NCBI RefSeq assembly: GCF_022637395.1
Contig: NZ_CP093337.1
Span: 1,224,001-1,288,000, forward strand
DNA length: 64,000 nucleotides
Reading direction: 5' to 3'
DNA from: Shinella sp. H4-D48
GTDB taxonomy: Bacteria > Pseudomonadota > Alphaproteobacteria > Rhizobiales > Rhizobiaceae
A model generated the notes under the pieces. That model was not told the origin of the DNA. It made no database searches and saw only the letters and a list, made by a program, of their open reading frames with translations. This document shows, piece by piece, positions 48,556 to 56,629 of this stretch (position 1 is its first letter; every line of letters begins with the position of its first letter). A program made the position numbers and the translations under genes.

Positions 48556-48811
48556 CCAACGAAGCGAACATAAACGCGCTTCAAGCGAAACGAAGTGAAC
48601 TCCTCCTCCCACGCTTCGTATCGCGGAATAAATGCCGAAAGGCAAAAAGCTAGGTGTTTCGATCAGGCGTCTTTCTGGTCACTCCTCCTCCCTCCTCCGG
48701 GAAGGCGTTCGGAACACGTAGGACCGCTTGAGCGCTCCTCCTCCTCAAGCTCGCGGTCTGGCCGGTTCGCCGGTCCAATAGGCGGTGCCTCTGGCACCGC
48801 CTTTTCTTTTG
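48556..48811 (+). ncRNA. Candidate small RNA with repeated anti-Shine-Dalgarno (CUCCUCC) motifs
   Basis: CTCCTCC-type runs occur at 48600-48610, 48682-48698 and 48735-48746. The first lies in the loop of a CGAAGTG/CGCTTCG hairpin, the third in the loop of a GACCGC/GCGGTC hairpin, and the second is a long unpaired stretch after a GATCAG/CTGGTC hairpin. A GGCCGG-TTCG-CCGGTC hairpin and a strong terminator follow. CUCCUCC matches the 16S anti-Shine-Dalgarno, so this looks like trans-acting sRNAs that block ribosome sites (the rhizobial alpha-r14/NfeR1 group or Rhodobacter CcsR-type RNAs). The 5' end is a guess from a CTATAA element; family membership is inference. Confidence 0.6.
48781..48810 (+). 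terminator. Strong Rho-independent terminator of the candidate sRNA
   Basis: GGCGGTGCC-TCT-GGCACCGCC is a perfect 9-bp stem followed by TTTTCTTTT. No protein gene on the plus strand precedes it, which supports a non-coding transcript. Confidence 0.9.
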
Positions 48812-48819
48812 CCTGCTCT

Positions 48820-48852
48820 TCAAAAACTTAAAGGGCGGGGAAATCCCCGCCC
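48820..48852 (-). terminator. Terminator of prmA
   Basis: GGGCGGGG and CCCCGCCC form a perfect 8-bp stem around AAAT (48833-48852). Read on the minus strand it is followed by TTTAAGTTTTTG, 10 bases after the prmA stop. Confidence 0.85.
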
Positions 48853-48862
48853 GCAATACCAT

Positions 48863-49744
48863 TCAGCGCCTGTTGTCGAGATGGATGGTGACCCAACCTT
48901 CGCGCCATATCGTGCGCACATGGCGCAGGCCGAGGCTGTTATAGGCTGCCAGCACCTTCCAGCGCTGCGAGGCAAGGATCCCCGACAGGATGACATCGCC
49001 GCCCGGCGCAAGCTGGGCTGCAAGTTGCGGCGCCATGCGCATCAGCGGTCGGGCGAGGATGTTGGCGATAATGAGATCGAAGGGACCGTGGCGGCCGAAG
49101 GCAGTGGAATGGAAGCCCGGCGCCGTTTCAAGCGCGATGCCCGAGGCAATGCCGTTCACGCGGACATTCTCGCGTGCGACACGGGTGGCGATCGGGTCGA
49201 TGTCGGTGGCCAGCACCGCGACGGGGGCGAGCTTGCGGGCCGCGATGGCGAGCACGCCGCTGCCGGTGCCGAGGTCGAGCACGCGCCTGACCTTGCGTGC
49301 GCGCATGACCTTGTGAATCACTTCCAGGCAGCCTGCCGTGGTTCCGTGATGCCCTGTGCCGAAAGCCTGACCGGCATCGATCTCGATGGCGATTTCGCCG
49401 ATACGGGCCGTGCCGCGGTCATGCGAGCCGTGCACAACGAAGCGTCCGGCGCGCACCGGCTTCAGGCCTTCCAGCGACTTGGCGATCCAGTCGATATCGG
49501 GAAGTTCCTCGCGCTCGATCTCGACGCCCGGGAAGTCTGCTGCGAGCAGGGCGGCGAACCGGCCCCGAACCTCGTTCTCATCGGGGCGAAAGACATAGAC
49601 GGAGGCTTCCCAGATATCGTTCTTCTCGTCGATCTCCATCGTCGCGATGGCGAAGCCCTCTTCCTCGAAGGCATCGCTCATCAGCGCGAGCGCGTGCTCC
49701 GCCTTGTTCTCGGTCGTGGAAATGTAGAGGCGGATTTCGCTCAC
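48863..49744 (-). CDS. prmA: Ribosomal protein L11 methyltransferase
   Basis: A 293-residue SAM methyltransferase. After an N-terminal substrate domain, FGTGHHGTTAGCLEVI is the PrmA signature; VLDLGTGSGVLAIAARKL is SAM motif I, ATDIDPIATRVARENVRVNG (in part) motif II, and LIIANILARPLMRMAPQL the NILA active-site block. It trimethylates several residues of ribosomal protein L11. It stands alone and ends in its own terminator. Confidence 0.94.
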   Translation of the reverse strand: MSEIRLYISTTENKAEHALALMSDAFEEEGFAIATMEIDEKNDIWEASVYVFRPDENEVRGRFAALLAADFPGVEIEREELPDIDWIAKSLEGLKPVRAGRFVVHGSHDRGTARIGEIAIEIDAGQAFGTGHHGTTAGCLEVIHKVMRARKVRRVLDLGTGSGVLAIAARKLAPVAVLATDIDPIATRVARENVRVNGIASGIALETAPGFHSTAFGRHGPFDLIIANILARPLMRMAPQLAAQLAPGGDVILSGILASQRWKVLAAYNSLGLRHVRTIWREGWVTIHLDNRR

Positions 49745-49811
49745 GGCTTGTGGTCCCTATTGTTTGCGGACCGCCTAGCATGTCCGAAAGTCGAGGGCAA
49801 AGGCCGAATGG

Positions 49812-50411
49812 TCATCGCGTGATGAGGTTGGCCAGCTTCTGCTCGGCGGTCTCGGCATTCTCGCCATAGGCGATGGTGCCGACGAACCGGCCCTTTGCAT
49901 CAAGCAGGAAGACCGAGGCCGTGTGATCCATGGTGTAGTCGCCGTCGGGCTTGGCCTCGTCGAGCGGCACCTTGCGGTAGTAGACGCGGAAGCCCTTGGC
50001 CATATCCAGCACCTTTGAGGGCTCGCCGGATATGCCGGTGATGCGCTTGGAGACGTTGCCGACATACTGGCCGATCAGCTCCGGCGTATCGCGCTCGGGA
50101 TCGATCGTCACGAAGTAGGCCTGCAGTTTCGAGCCGTCCGGATCGACCTTGCCGAGCCAGCCGTTCAGTTCGAACAGCGTCGTCGGGCAGACTTCCGGGC
50201 AATGGGTGAAGCCGAAGAACAGCGCGGTTGGCTTGCCGGTAAAGGCCTTTTCGGTGACCGGCGTGCCGTCCTGCGCGACAAGCTGGAAGGGAACGCCGAA
50301 GGGCTCGCCGGCGATCTGGTCCTTCGTCCGGGTCATTTCCAGCGTCAGCCAGCCGAGCAGGCCGGCGACGAGTGCGACGGCGATCCAGAGTACGAGACGC
50401 AGGGTTTTCAT
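49812..50411 (-). CDS. SCO1/SenC-family copper-binding protein
   Basis: A 199-residue membrane-anchored thioredoxin-fold protein: one span at residues 5-25, then FFGFTHCPEVCPTTLFEL with the copper-binding CxxxC (C71 and C75), FVTIDPERDTPE, and the distal His in MDHTASVFLL. SCO proteins deliver copper to the CuA site of cytochrome oxidase. The start MKTLRLVLW was chosen for GAAGGAT just upstream; an ATG eight codons earlier is possible. The small membrane protein gene upstream on the same strand may be co-transcribed. Confidence 0.92.
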   Translation of the reverse strand: MKTLRLVLWIAVALVAGLLGWLTLEMTRTKDQIAGEPFGVPFQLVAQDGTPVTEKAFTGKPTALFFGFTHCPEVCPTTLFELNGWLGKVDPDGSKLQAYFVTIDPERDTPELIGQYVGNVSKRITGISGEPSKVLDMAKGFRVYYRKVPLDEAKPDGDYTMDHTASVFLLDAKGRFVGTIAYGENAETAEQKLANLITR

Positions 50412-50533
50412 GGCAATCCTTCGAGAGCGCGGCATCGACGCGTGTTCCCGGCTTCTTAATGCCTACCGCAAGGCTGCGCAAACGCGCCATTTGACGCAAG
50501 GGCCGACATCGCCGATGGCTCGCGCAATCGTGA

Positions 50534-50692
50534 TCAGAAGCACCACGCCATGCCCGATTCGGCAAGGCTGAGGAGAATGTCCGGTCCGTGCTCGAGCCAG
50601 CCGGCAAAGGCCGCCGTTGCCGCCATGATGGCGAGCCCCAGCGCGATCAACACGGCGGGGAGGAGGGTATATCTGCGCGCGGTGTCCTTCAT
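50534..50692 (-). CDS. Small membrane protein, unknown function
   Basis: A 52-residue frame, MKDTARRYTLLPAVLIALG onward, with one hydrophobic helix (LPAVLIALGLAIMAATAAFA) and a conserved-looking tail SLAESGMAWCF. Positive residues before the helix suggest the N-terminus stays inside. It lies 122 bases upstream of the SCO gene on the same strand, so a role in copper or oxidase assembly is conceivable but unproven. The ribosome site is weak; an ATG 18 codons earlier exists. Confidence 0.45.
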   Translation of the reverse strand: MKDTARRYTLLPAVLIALGLAIMAATAAFAGWLEHGPDILLSLAESGMAWCF

Positions 50693-50932
50693 TCGTGCAT
50701 GATAAGCCAAAAGGCGCCGGTTTCCAACCGCGTGGCGGGCACGCAAGTCGTCGCTCCGGCCGGAAATACTGTTTCAAGCAATGTTTCTTTAGTCATTGTT
50801 TAATCTCTGTTTGCCACTTTCGAGTGACGCGCAAAGGGCGGCAGATCCGCCGGACATGATGTCCGCCGTGCGCCGGAGACGGCGAGCTGCGCAATTCAAC
50901 CCGTTTCCTCGTCTCTGGAAAGAGGTCCATTC

Positions 50933-51397
50933 ATGTCCAACGCCATCAAGCAGTCCGGCGCCTATCTCGAAATCGTATCGTTCCATCTGGGCGAGCAGGA
51001 ATTCTGCATCGACATCATGGCTATCCGCGAAATCCGCGGCTGGGCTCCGGTGACGCCGATGCCGCATACGCCGCCCTACGTTCTGGGCCTCATCAACCTG
51101 CGCGGTGCCGTCATCCCGGTCATCGACATGGCCTGCCGCCTCGGCATGAAGATGACCGAGCCTTCCGAGCGTTCGGCGATCATCGTCACCGATATCGCTG
51201 GCAAGCTGGTCGGCCTGCTGGTCGAGCAGGTGTCCGACATGATGACCATCAAGAGCGAGGAACTCCAGCCGGCGCCGGAGATCATTCCGGAAGCCCAGCG
51301 CGCCTTCTGCCGCGGTATCGTCGCTCTGGAAAAGTCGATGGTATGCTTCCTGAACCTCGACACGGTGATTGCGGACGAGCTCGCGCAAGCGGCCTGA
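50933..51397 (+). CDS. cheW: Chemotaxis coupling protein CheW
   Basis: A 154-residue single CheW domain: EIVSFHLGEQEFCIDIMAIREI, the block PYVLGLINLRGAVIPVIDM, and the second half ending SMVCFLNLDTVI (each quoted in part of the two five-stranded barrels). CheW bridges chemoreceptors and the kinase CheA. No other chemotaxis gene is present in this window, so it is an orphan copy, possibly serving dispersed receptors. An AAAGAGG lies about ten bases before the ATG. Confidence 0.95.
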   Translation: MSNAIKQSGAYLEIVSFHLGEQEFCIDIMAIREIRGWAPVTPMPHTPPYVLGLINLRGAVIPVIDMACRLGMKMTEPSERSAIIVTDIAGKLVGLLVEQVSDMMTIKSEELQPAPEIIPEAQRAFCRGIVALEKSMVCFLNLDTVIADELAQAA

Positions 51398-51564
51398 CAG
51401 CCCGCCTCAAATACCCTGATCCGGCGCCCGGTGGCTCGTGTTAAAGCGCGCCGCCGGTAACATTAATTATTGGTCATGTTGAGATTTTCACGAAATCCGG
51501 CAGGAACAATCCGTAGACGTTCCCATTCTCCCCCTGCATTTCAATCCAACAGTGGAGAATGAAA

Positions 51565-51918
51565 ATGAACAAGACTGTTACCATCGCCCTTGCTTCGCTC
51601 CTCGCCGTTTCGCCAGTTGCCGGCATCGCATATGCCCAGTCGGCCACGACGACCGAAACTATGACGACCGGCTCGATCTCCGCCGACAAGGTGAATGTCG
51701 TTCGCATTTCCACGCTCGAAACCGATGATGCGACCAAGAACGAATACGATCGCCTGATGAGCAAGTCGAAGGACGCGGCTGCCGTCGCGCAGGCCCAGGA
51801 AGAGCTGCGTGCCGATACGGCGCTGACGGATGTCCTCGTGTCGAAGAACGTCCAACTCGAGAACGTGGTTGACGTGACCACCGCAGCTGACGGCGGCAAG
51901 ATCGTTTACGTCAAGTAA
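51565..51918 (+). CDS. Small exported protein of unknown function
   Basis: A 117-residue protein with a signal peptide (NKTVTIALASLLAVSPVAGI, cleavage near AYAQ). The mature part is Thr-rich at first (SATTTETMTTGSIS), then a short mixed domain with an acidic-helix stretch (DDATKNEYDRLMSKSKDAAAVAQ) and a VVDVTTAADGGKIVYVK end. I do not recognise the family. The ATG six bases after GGAGA was preferred over one two codons earlier. It ends before a bidirectional terminator shared with creA. Confidence 0.75.
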   Translation: MNKTVTIALASLLAVSPVAGIAYAQSATTTETMTTGSISADKVNVVRISTLETDDATKNEYDRLMSKSKDAAAVAQAQEELRADTALTDVLVSKNVQLENVVDVTTAADGGKIVYVK

Positions 51919-51935
51919 ACACCGTTCTACCGTTA

Positions 51936-51974
51936 AGAAAAAGCCCCGGCCACCGAAAGGTGCCGGGGTTTTTT
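51936..51974. terminator. Bidirectional terminator between the exported protein gene and creA
   Basis: CCCCGG-CACC and GGTG-CCGGGG pair with a bulged C around a GAAA tetraloop, followed by TTTTTT on the plus strand and by a U-rich run (from GAAAAAG) on the minus strand. Confidence 0.9.
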
Positions 51975-52476
51975 ATGGCTTGCCGTTCGTCCAGGTGACG
52001 TTTTCCCCGTAGAGCGGCACGGTCGAGATCGACATCTTTGCCGAACCGTCCGTCAGTTCACGGGAATGGGCGAGATAGATCAGCGTGTCGTTCTTCTTGT
52101 CGTAGACGCGTGTGACGACGAGCGATTTCCAGATCAGCGACAGGCCGGATTTGAAGACCTCTTCTCCGCCACGCGAGAGATCGATATCGCCGATCGTGAC
52201 CGGGCCGGTCTGGCGGCAGGCGATGGCATTGTTGGACGGATCCTCGAACCAGTTTCCGTTCTTCAGGCGATCGATGACGCTGCGGTCGAAATAGGTGACA
52301 TGGCAGGTGACGCCGGAAATCTTCGGATCGCTCACCGCATCGATATAGATATCGTTGCCGATCCAGTCGACGCCCACCTTGCCGACCGTCTCGGCGGTCG
52401 CGGGCAGGGCGGCGAGCGTGAGAAGGCTCGCGGCAACGACGGTGCGCAGTCGTGGCAGGACGGATGACAGGGGCAT
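51973..52476 (-). CDS. creA: CreA-family periplasmic protein
   Basis: A 167-residue protein with a signal peptide ending around ATAETVG. The mature part starts KVGVDWIGNDIYIDAVSDPKI, then GVTCHVTYFDRSVIDRL and CRQTGPV with two Cys, matching the CreA family, whose function is unknown. The stop lies in the U-run of the shared terminator. It is on the same strand as the amino-sugar genes but 61 bases downstream of cutC, so it could be the last gene of that unit. Confidence 0.85.
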   Translation of the reverse strand: MPLSSVLPRLRTVVAASLLTLAALPATAETVGKVGVDWIGNDIYIDAVSDPKISGVTCHVTYFDRSVIDRLKNGNWFEDPSNNAIACRQTGPVTIGDIDLSRGGEEVFKSGLSLIWKSLVVTRVYDKKNDTLIYLAHSRELTDGSAKMSISTVPLYGENVTWTNGKP

Positions 52477-52537
52477 GGCGGTCTCCTTTGTTCGCCTAAA
52501 CGTAAGGATGGCCGCCCGCTATCCGCAAGTGGCGTCG

Positions 52538-53284
52538 TCAGGATTTTGCGGCGGCGATCGTTTCGCGCACTGCGTTCTCGTCGGTGATCGTCAGTTCGTA
52601 TTCGCGATCCTTCTCCGTATCACCCATGCCGACATGGGGGTTGCGGAAGATCATGCCGCTGCGAATGGAGGTCAGCGCGGCAAAATGCAGCTCGGTCAGG
52701 CCCGTGGCGTCCCGCACGCCGCGAATGTTGCCGGCGTCCAGCCCGCCGCACCCCATGATGACGATGCGACCGGCCGCCTGCTCGACGGCGTGCTTCAGGA
52801 TAGCCACGCCCTCGACGGCTGTCTCGCGCTGGCCCGAGGTCAGAACGCGGTCGATGCCACAGCGCACGAGCGCCTCCAGCGCTTCGCCGGCATCGGCTGT
52901 CATGTCAAATGCGCGGTGGCAGGTGACGGACATAGGGCGCGCAGCCTCAACCAGTGCCTTCGTCCGCACCTCGTCGATCCGCCCGTCCGGCGTGAGGCAG
53001 CCGATGACGACGCCCGAAACGCCTTCGGCGCGAAGTGCCTTCACATCCGCCAGCATGGTTGCAAACTCGGCCTCGGAATAGAGGAAATCGCCACCGCGCG
53101 GGCGGATGATGACGTGAACCGGGATATGCGCGGCCTTCACGGCGGCGCGTATGGTGGCAAGGCTCGGCGTCAATCCGCCTTCCAGCAGGCTGGCGCAGAG
53201 TTCCACGCGATCCGCACCGGCGGCTTGGGCGGCAAGGAAGCCGTCGATGCCTTCGACGCACAGTTCGATGAGAGGCTTGGGCAT
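52538..53284 (-). CDS. cutC: CutC-family copper homeostasis protein
   Basis: A 248-residue TIM-barrel protein. IELCVEGIDGFLAAQAAGADRVELC, GLTPSLATIRAAV, VHVIIRPRGGDFLYSE and VTCHRAFDMTAD are the CutC signatures, ending GGLDAGNIRGVRDATGLTELHFAA (parts quoted). The role in copper is doubtful in many species, and the barrel may have a metabolic activity. The ATG has GGGAG six bases upstream. It begins 20 bases after the dipeptidase stop, so it is in the same transcript as the salvage genes. Confidence 0.9.
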   Translation of the reverse strand: MPKPLIELCVEGIDGFLAAQAAGADRVELCASLLEGGLTPSLATIRAAVKAAHIPVHVIIRPRGGDFLYSEAEFATMLADVKALRAEGVSGVVIGCLTPDGRIDEVRTKALVEAARPMSVTCHRAFDMTADAGEALEALVRCGIDRVLTSGQRETAVEGVAILKHAVEQAAGRIVIMGCGGLDAGNIRGVRDATGLTELHFAALTSIRSGMIFRNPHVGMGDTEKDREYELTITDENAVRETIAAAKS

Positions 53285-53304
53285 GAGGTTGCTCCCGGGA
53301 TTGC

Positions 53305-54360
53305 TCAGGCTTCGCGCCAGACGGTTTTGAGAAGCCGCAGCCAGTTTTCGCGGCACAGTTTCGCCAGGTCGTCTTCGCTGTAGCCTGCCGATCGCAAGGC
53401 CTCGACGAGCGCCTGATTGCCGGCGGCATCGCCGATGGCGGCGGGAATGGTCGCGCCGTCGAAATCCGAACCGAGCGCCACGCAGTCGATGCCCATATGC
53501 TCGACCATGTAGTCGATATGCCGCACCATGTCGGACAGCGGGGTGTCCGGGTTTTCGAGACCATCGGGCCGCAGCATGGTCGTGGCGTAGTTGAGCCCGG
53601 CAATGCCCTTGCGTTCGCGGATCGCGTCGAGCTGGCGGTCCGTCAGATTGCGCGAGATCGGTGTGAGGGCGTGCGCGTTGGAATGGGTCGCGACCAGCGG
53701 CTGCGTGCTGACGCGCTCGACGTCCCAGAAGCCTTGTTCCGTGATGTGGGCAAGGTCGATCATGATGCCCATGCGGTCGCACGCCTTCACCAGTTCGATG
53801 CCTGCATGCGTCAGGCCGGGCGCGGTATCCGGCGAGGATGGGAACGCGAAGGGCACGCCATGGCCGAAGCGGTTGTGCCGGCTCCAGACCGGGCCGAGCG
53901 AGCGTAGGCCGGCGACGTAGAGCGTTTCGAGCGTCGACAAATCCTCGGCAATCGGTTCGCAGCCTTCGATGTGAAGCACCGCGGCAAAGCGGCCAGCGGC
54001 CATGGCGGTACGGATATCGGCGGTCGAACGGCAGATGGTGAGGGCTTCGGCCCGCTCCAGCCGGAAGGCGATGGCCGCCATTGACAGCGCCGTGTTCAGT
54101 GCATCCGGCTGGTTGAGCGGGCCGACCATGCGGATATTGTAATGGCCGTTCGCATCGAGTTCGCGCGGCGGGTAATCCTCGTTGGGCGGGATGAAGATCG
54201 CGCAGAAGCCACCGGCGAGGCCGCCCTTGCGCGCACGCGGGCCATCGATATGCCCGAGTGTCGTTCCCTCTACGAATTCGGCAACCGGATCGGCGCCGGC
54301 CTTCGCATTCTCCCACAGCCGCAGCAGAACGTCGTTATGGCCGTCAAAGATCACTTGCAT
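53305..54360 (-). CDS. Membrane dipeptidase (M19, renal dipeptidase family)
   Basis: A 351-residue metallopeptidase. FDGHNDVLLRLW carries the HxD zinc ligands, VLHIEGCEPI the bridging Glu, ATHSNAHALTP and RNLTDRQLDAI the later His ligands, and ALGSDFDGATIP the C-terminal Asp. Relatives hydrolyse dipeptides, including D-amino-acid-containing ones. In this cluster it could split peptides or amides released from muropeptides. It lies 67 bases after nagA on the same strand. Confidence 0.9.
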   Translation of the reverse strand: MQVIFDGHNDVLLRLWENAKAGADPVAEFVEGTTLGHIDGPRARKGGLAGGFCAIFIPPNEDYPPRELDANGHYNIRMVGPLNQPDALNTALSMAAIAFRLERAEALTICRSTADIRTAMAAGRFAAVLHIEGCEPIAEDLSTLETLYVAGLRSLGPVWSRHNRFGHGVPFAFPSSPDTAPGLTHAGIELVKACDRMGIMIDLAHITEQGFWDVERVSTQPLVATHSNAHALTPISRNLTDRQLDAIRERKGIAGLNYATTMLRPDGLENPDTPLSDMVRHIDYMVEHMGIDCVALGSDFDGATIPAAIGDAAGNQALVEALRSAGYSEDDLAKLCRENWLRLLKTVWREA

Positions 54361-54427
54361 ACGCCGCTCCTATGTTGTCGCGCCGGTAGAGCCGATTCCG
54401 CCAGGGTCCGCAAGGACTGGCCAGGCG

Positions 54428-55588
54428 TCAGGCGGCGAAGACCGGCGTCCCGCCGATCCACGTCGATACCACGTTCACGCCGTCGTCGATGACGGCGAAA
54501 TCGGCGTCGTGACCATGGGTCAGCCGGCCCTTGCGCCCCGCCATGCCGATTGCCTCGGCGGGATACAGCGAGCCCATGCGCAGCGCCTCCTCCAGATCGA
54601 TGCCGACGGTATCGCGCATGAAGCGGATGCAGGAGGCCATGTCGATATCGGCTCCGGCCAGCGTGCCGTCGGCGAGCGTCAGGCGACTGCCTTCGCGGAA
54701 GATCTCGCGTCCGTTGAGGAAGAAGCTCGTCATATCCGTGCCGAGCGGCGACATGGCATCGGTGACCAGGAAGATGCGCCCTGGGCCGCGCTTGGCCCGC
54801 AGCGCTGCACCGATCGATGCGGGATGCACATGGTATCCATCCGCGATGAGGCCGGCGTTGAGATGACCGAGATCGAGTGCCGCGCCGACCATACCCGGCT
54901 CGCGGTTGCCGAGCGGGCTCATGGCATTGAAGAGATGCGTCATCATCTGCGCGCCGGCCGCGACGGCTGCGGCCGCGGAGGCATAGCCACAGTCGGAATG
55001 ACCGAGGCTGACGGTGACGCCGGCTGCGCGCAACGCGGCGATCTGCTCGTTGGTGGCGTTCTCGGGCGCAAGCGTCATCAGGAGCGCGTCGAGACCCTTT
55101 CGGGCCTCGATGGTGCGGGCAAGGTCTTCCGGCTCCATGGGCCGGATGAAGGCCGGATCGTGCGCGCCCTTTCGCGCGATGGAGAGGTGCGGGCCCTCCA
55201 GGTGGAGGCCGAGAAAACCGGGCACGGCTGCCGCGCGCGCCGCAAGGCCGGCCTCGATTGAGGCCGTCGTGACGGCGACACTGTCGGTGATCAGCGTCGG
55301 CAGGAGGGCCGTGGTGCCGAAACGGGCGTGCGCCGCGCAGATGGTGCGGATGCCCTCGACATCGGGGCTCTCGTTTAGCAGTACGCCGCCGCCGCCATTG
55401 ACCTGCAGATCGACGAAACCGGGGACGAGCGACAGTCCGTCCATCGGTACGAGGCGGGCTTCCGTCGGTACATCGCGGCGCGGCGCGACGGCGGCAATCC
55501 TGCCATCCGAAATCAGAAGCGCGCTGTTCTCATGCCAGAGATCGCCATCGAAAATGCGGGCGCCGGTAATGGCGGTGAGCGCTGTCAT
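54428..55588 (-). CDS. nagA: N-acetylglucosamine-6-phosphate deacetylase
   Basis: A 386-residue amidohydrolase. LVPGFVDLQVNGGGGV replaces the HxH of other amidohydrolases in the NagA manner; GLHLEGPHLS gives the metal Glu, VSLGHSDCGY and THLFNAMSPLGNREPG the two His ligands, and LVTDAMSPLG the catalytic Asp. It deacetylates GlcNAc-6-P to GlcN-6-P and acetate. The start overlaps the stop of the SIS gene by 4 bases. Confidence 0.96.
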   Translation of the reverse strand: MTALTAITGARIFDGDLWHENSALLISDGRIAAVAPRRDVPTEARLVPMDGLSLVPGFVDLQVNGGGGVLLNESPDVEGIRTICAAHARFGTTALLPTLITDSVAVTTASIEAGLAARAAAVPGFLGLHLEGPHLSIARKGAHDPAFIRPMEPEDLARTIEARKGLDALLMTLAPENATNEQIAALRAAGVTVSLGHSDCGYASAAAAVAAGAQMMTHLFNAMSPLGNREPGMVGAALDLGHLNAGLIADGYHVHPASIGAALRAKRGPGRIFLVTDAMSPLGTDMTSFFLNGREIFREGSRLTLADGTLAGADIDMASCIRFMRDTVGIDLEEALRMGSLYPAEAIGMAGRKGRLTHGHDADFAVIDDGVNVVSTWIGGTPVFAA

Positions 55589-56607
55589 CGGGTTTCCGTC
55601 ACTTTCTTGAGGTTAACAGGCTTGTCTGGGTCGAGCCCCTTGCCGCGGGACCAAGCCTCCACGAAGCCGTAGAAGGGCACGATCAGCGCTAGCGCATCGG
55701 TTATCGGATGGCCGGTGGCGACAAAGGGGAGCGTGCGCGCGGTTTTCGCGCTGTCCGAGGTTACGCAGGCATAGGCGCCCCGCTCGGCAAGACCGTCTGC
55801 CATGCCGGTGACGGAGGCTTCCGCAGCGTCGCGCGCGGCGAGCGCGATGACGGGGAAGGATGGCCCCACAAGCGCGACAGGGCCATGCACCACCTCCGCC
55901 GAGGAATAGGCCTCGGCATGCATGCCCGACGTTTCCTTGAATTTCAGCGCGGCCTCGCTTGCTATGGCCAGGCCGGGGCCGCGTCCGAGAACGTAGAGCG
56001 ACTGGGCGTCCTTGAGGTCCCCGGCAAGGCCCGACCAATCCAGCGCCACAGCTTTGGCGAAGTGCTCCGGCAGGTCCTGCACGGCGTTTGCGAGCGCGGT
56101 GTCGCCCGTCCATTCGGCCAGCACGGCAAGGCCCGCGACGATGGAGTTTACATAGGACTTCGTCGCGGCGACGGAGAGTTCGGGACCGGCCGAGAGATCG
56201 AGAGAATGGGTGCACGCTTCCGCGAGCGGCGAGGGCAGGGTGTTGGTGAGCGCGATGGACACCGCGCCGCCCTTCGTGGCGCCATCGGCCATGGCGACGA
56301 TATCCGGGCTCTTGCCGGACTGGGAAATGGCGATGGCCGCGCCGCCGGCCAGTTTCAGGCGCGCGCCGTAGATCGAGGCGAGCGAGGGGCCGAGCGAGGC
56401 GACGGGGCGTCCCGCCGTCAGTTCGATGGCATATTTCAGGAAGAGGGCGGCATGGTCGGACGAGCCGCGCGCGACGGTCACGAAAAACTGCGGGTCGCGT
56501 TCGCGCAAAGCCGCGCCGGCCGCTTTGATCGCCCCGGTGGATTGGGCCAGAACGCGGGCTGCGGCCTCGGGGATTTCGTTGATTTCTTTGCGCATGTTGG
56601 TCTGCAT
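55585..56607 (-). CDS. SIS-domain sugar isomerase, probable glucosamine-6-phosphate deaminase (NagB-II type)
   Basis: A 340-residue protein with two SIS domains: FFVTVARGSSDHAALFLKYAIE and AIAISQSGKSPDIVAMADGA in the first, YVLGRGPGLAIASEAALKFKE and YSSAEVVHGPVALV in the second. This is GlmS without the glutaminase domain, the layout of NagB-II and AgaS-type deaminases. Lying between gntR and nagA, it most likely turns GlcN-6-P into fructose 6-phosphate and ammonia. The MQTNMRKEINEIP start was chosen inside a longer frame. Confidence 0.9.
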   Translation of the reverse strand: MQTNMRKEINEIPEAAARVLAQSTGAIKAAGAALRERDPQFFVTVARGSSDHAALFLKYAIELTAGRPVASLGPSLASIYGARLKLAGGAAIAISQSGKSPDIVAMADGATKGGAVSIALTNTLPSPLAEACTHSLDLSAGPELSVAATKSYVNSIVAGLAVLAEWTGDTALANAVQDLPEHFAKAVALDWSGLAGDLKDAQSLYVLGRGPGLAIASEAALKFKETSGMHAEAYSSAEVVHGPVALVGPSFPVIALAARDAAEASVTGMADGLAERGAYACVTSDSAKTARTLPFVATGHPITDALALIVPFYGFVEAWSRGKGLDPDKPVNLKKVTETR

Positions 56608-56629
56608 GGACGTCTCTTTCAGGTAGGGC

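Noticed and set aside
48600-48750. CTCCTCC runs as simple-sequence noise or a purine-rich coding region on the minus strand
   Set aside because: The runs sit in hairpin loops, are followed by a perfect terminator, and no minus-strand frame here has protein-like features.
53285-54316. Upstream continuation of the cutC frame antisense-free but overlapping the dipeptidase gene
   Set aside because: The sequence there is the dipeptidase gene in another frame on the same strand; CutC starts at MPKPLIELCVEG.
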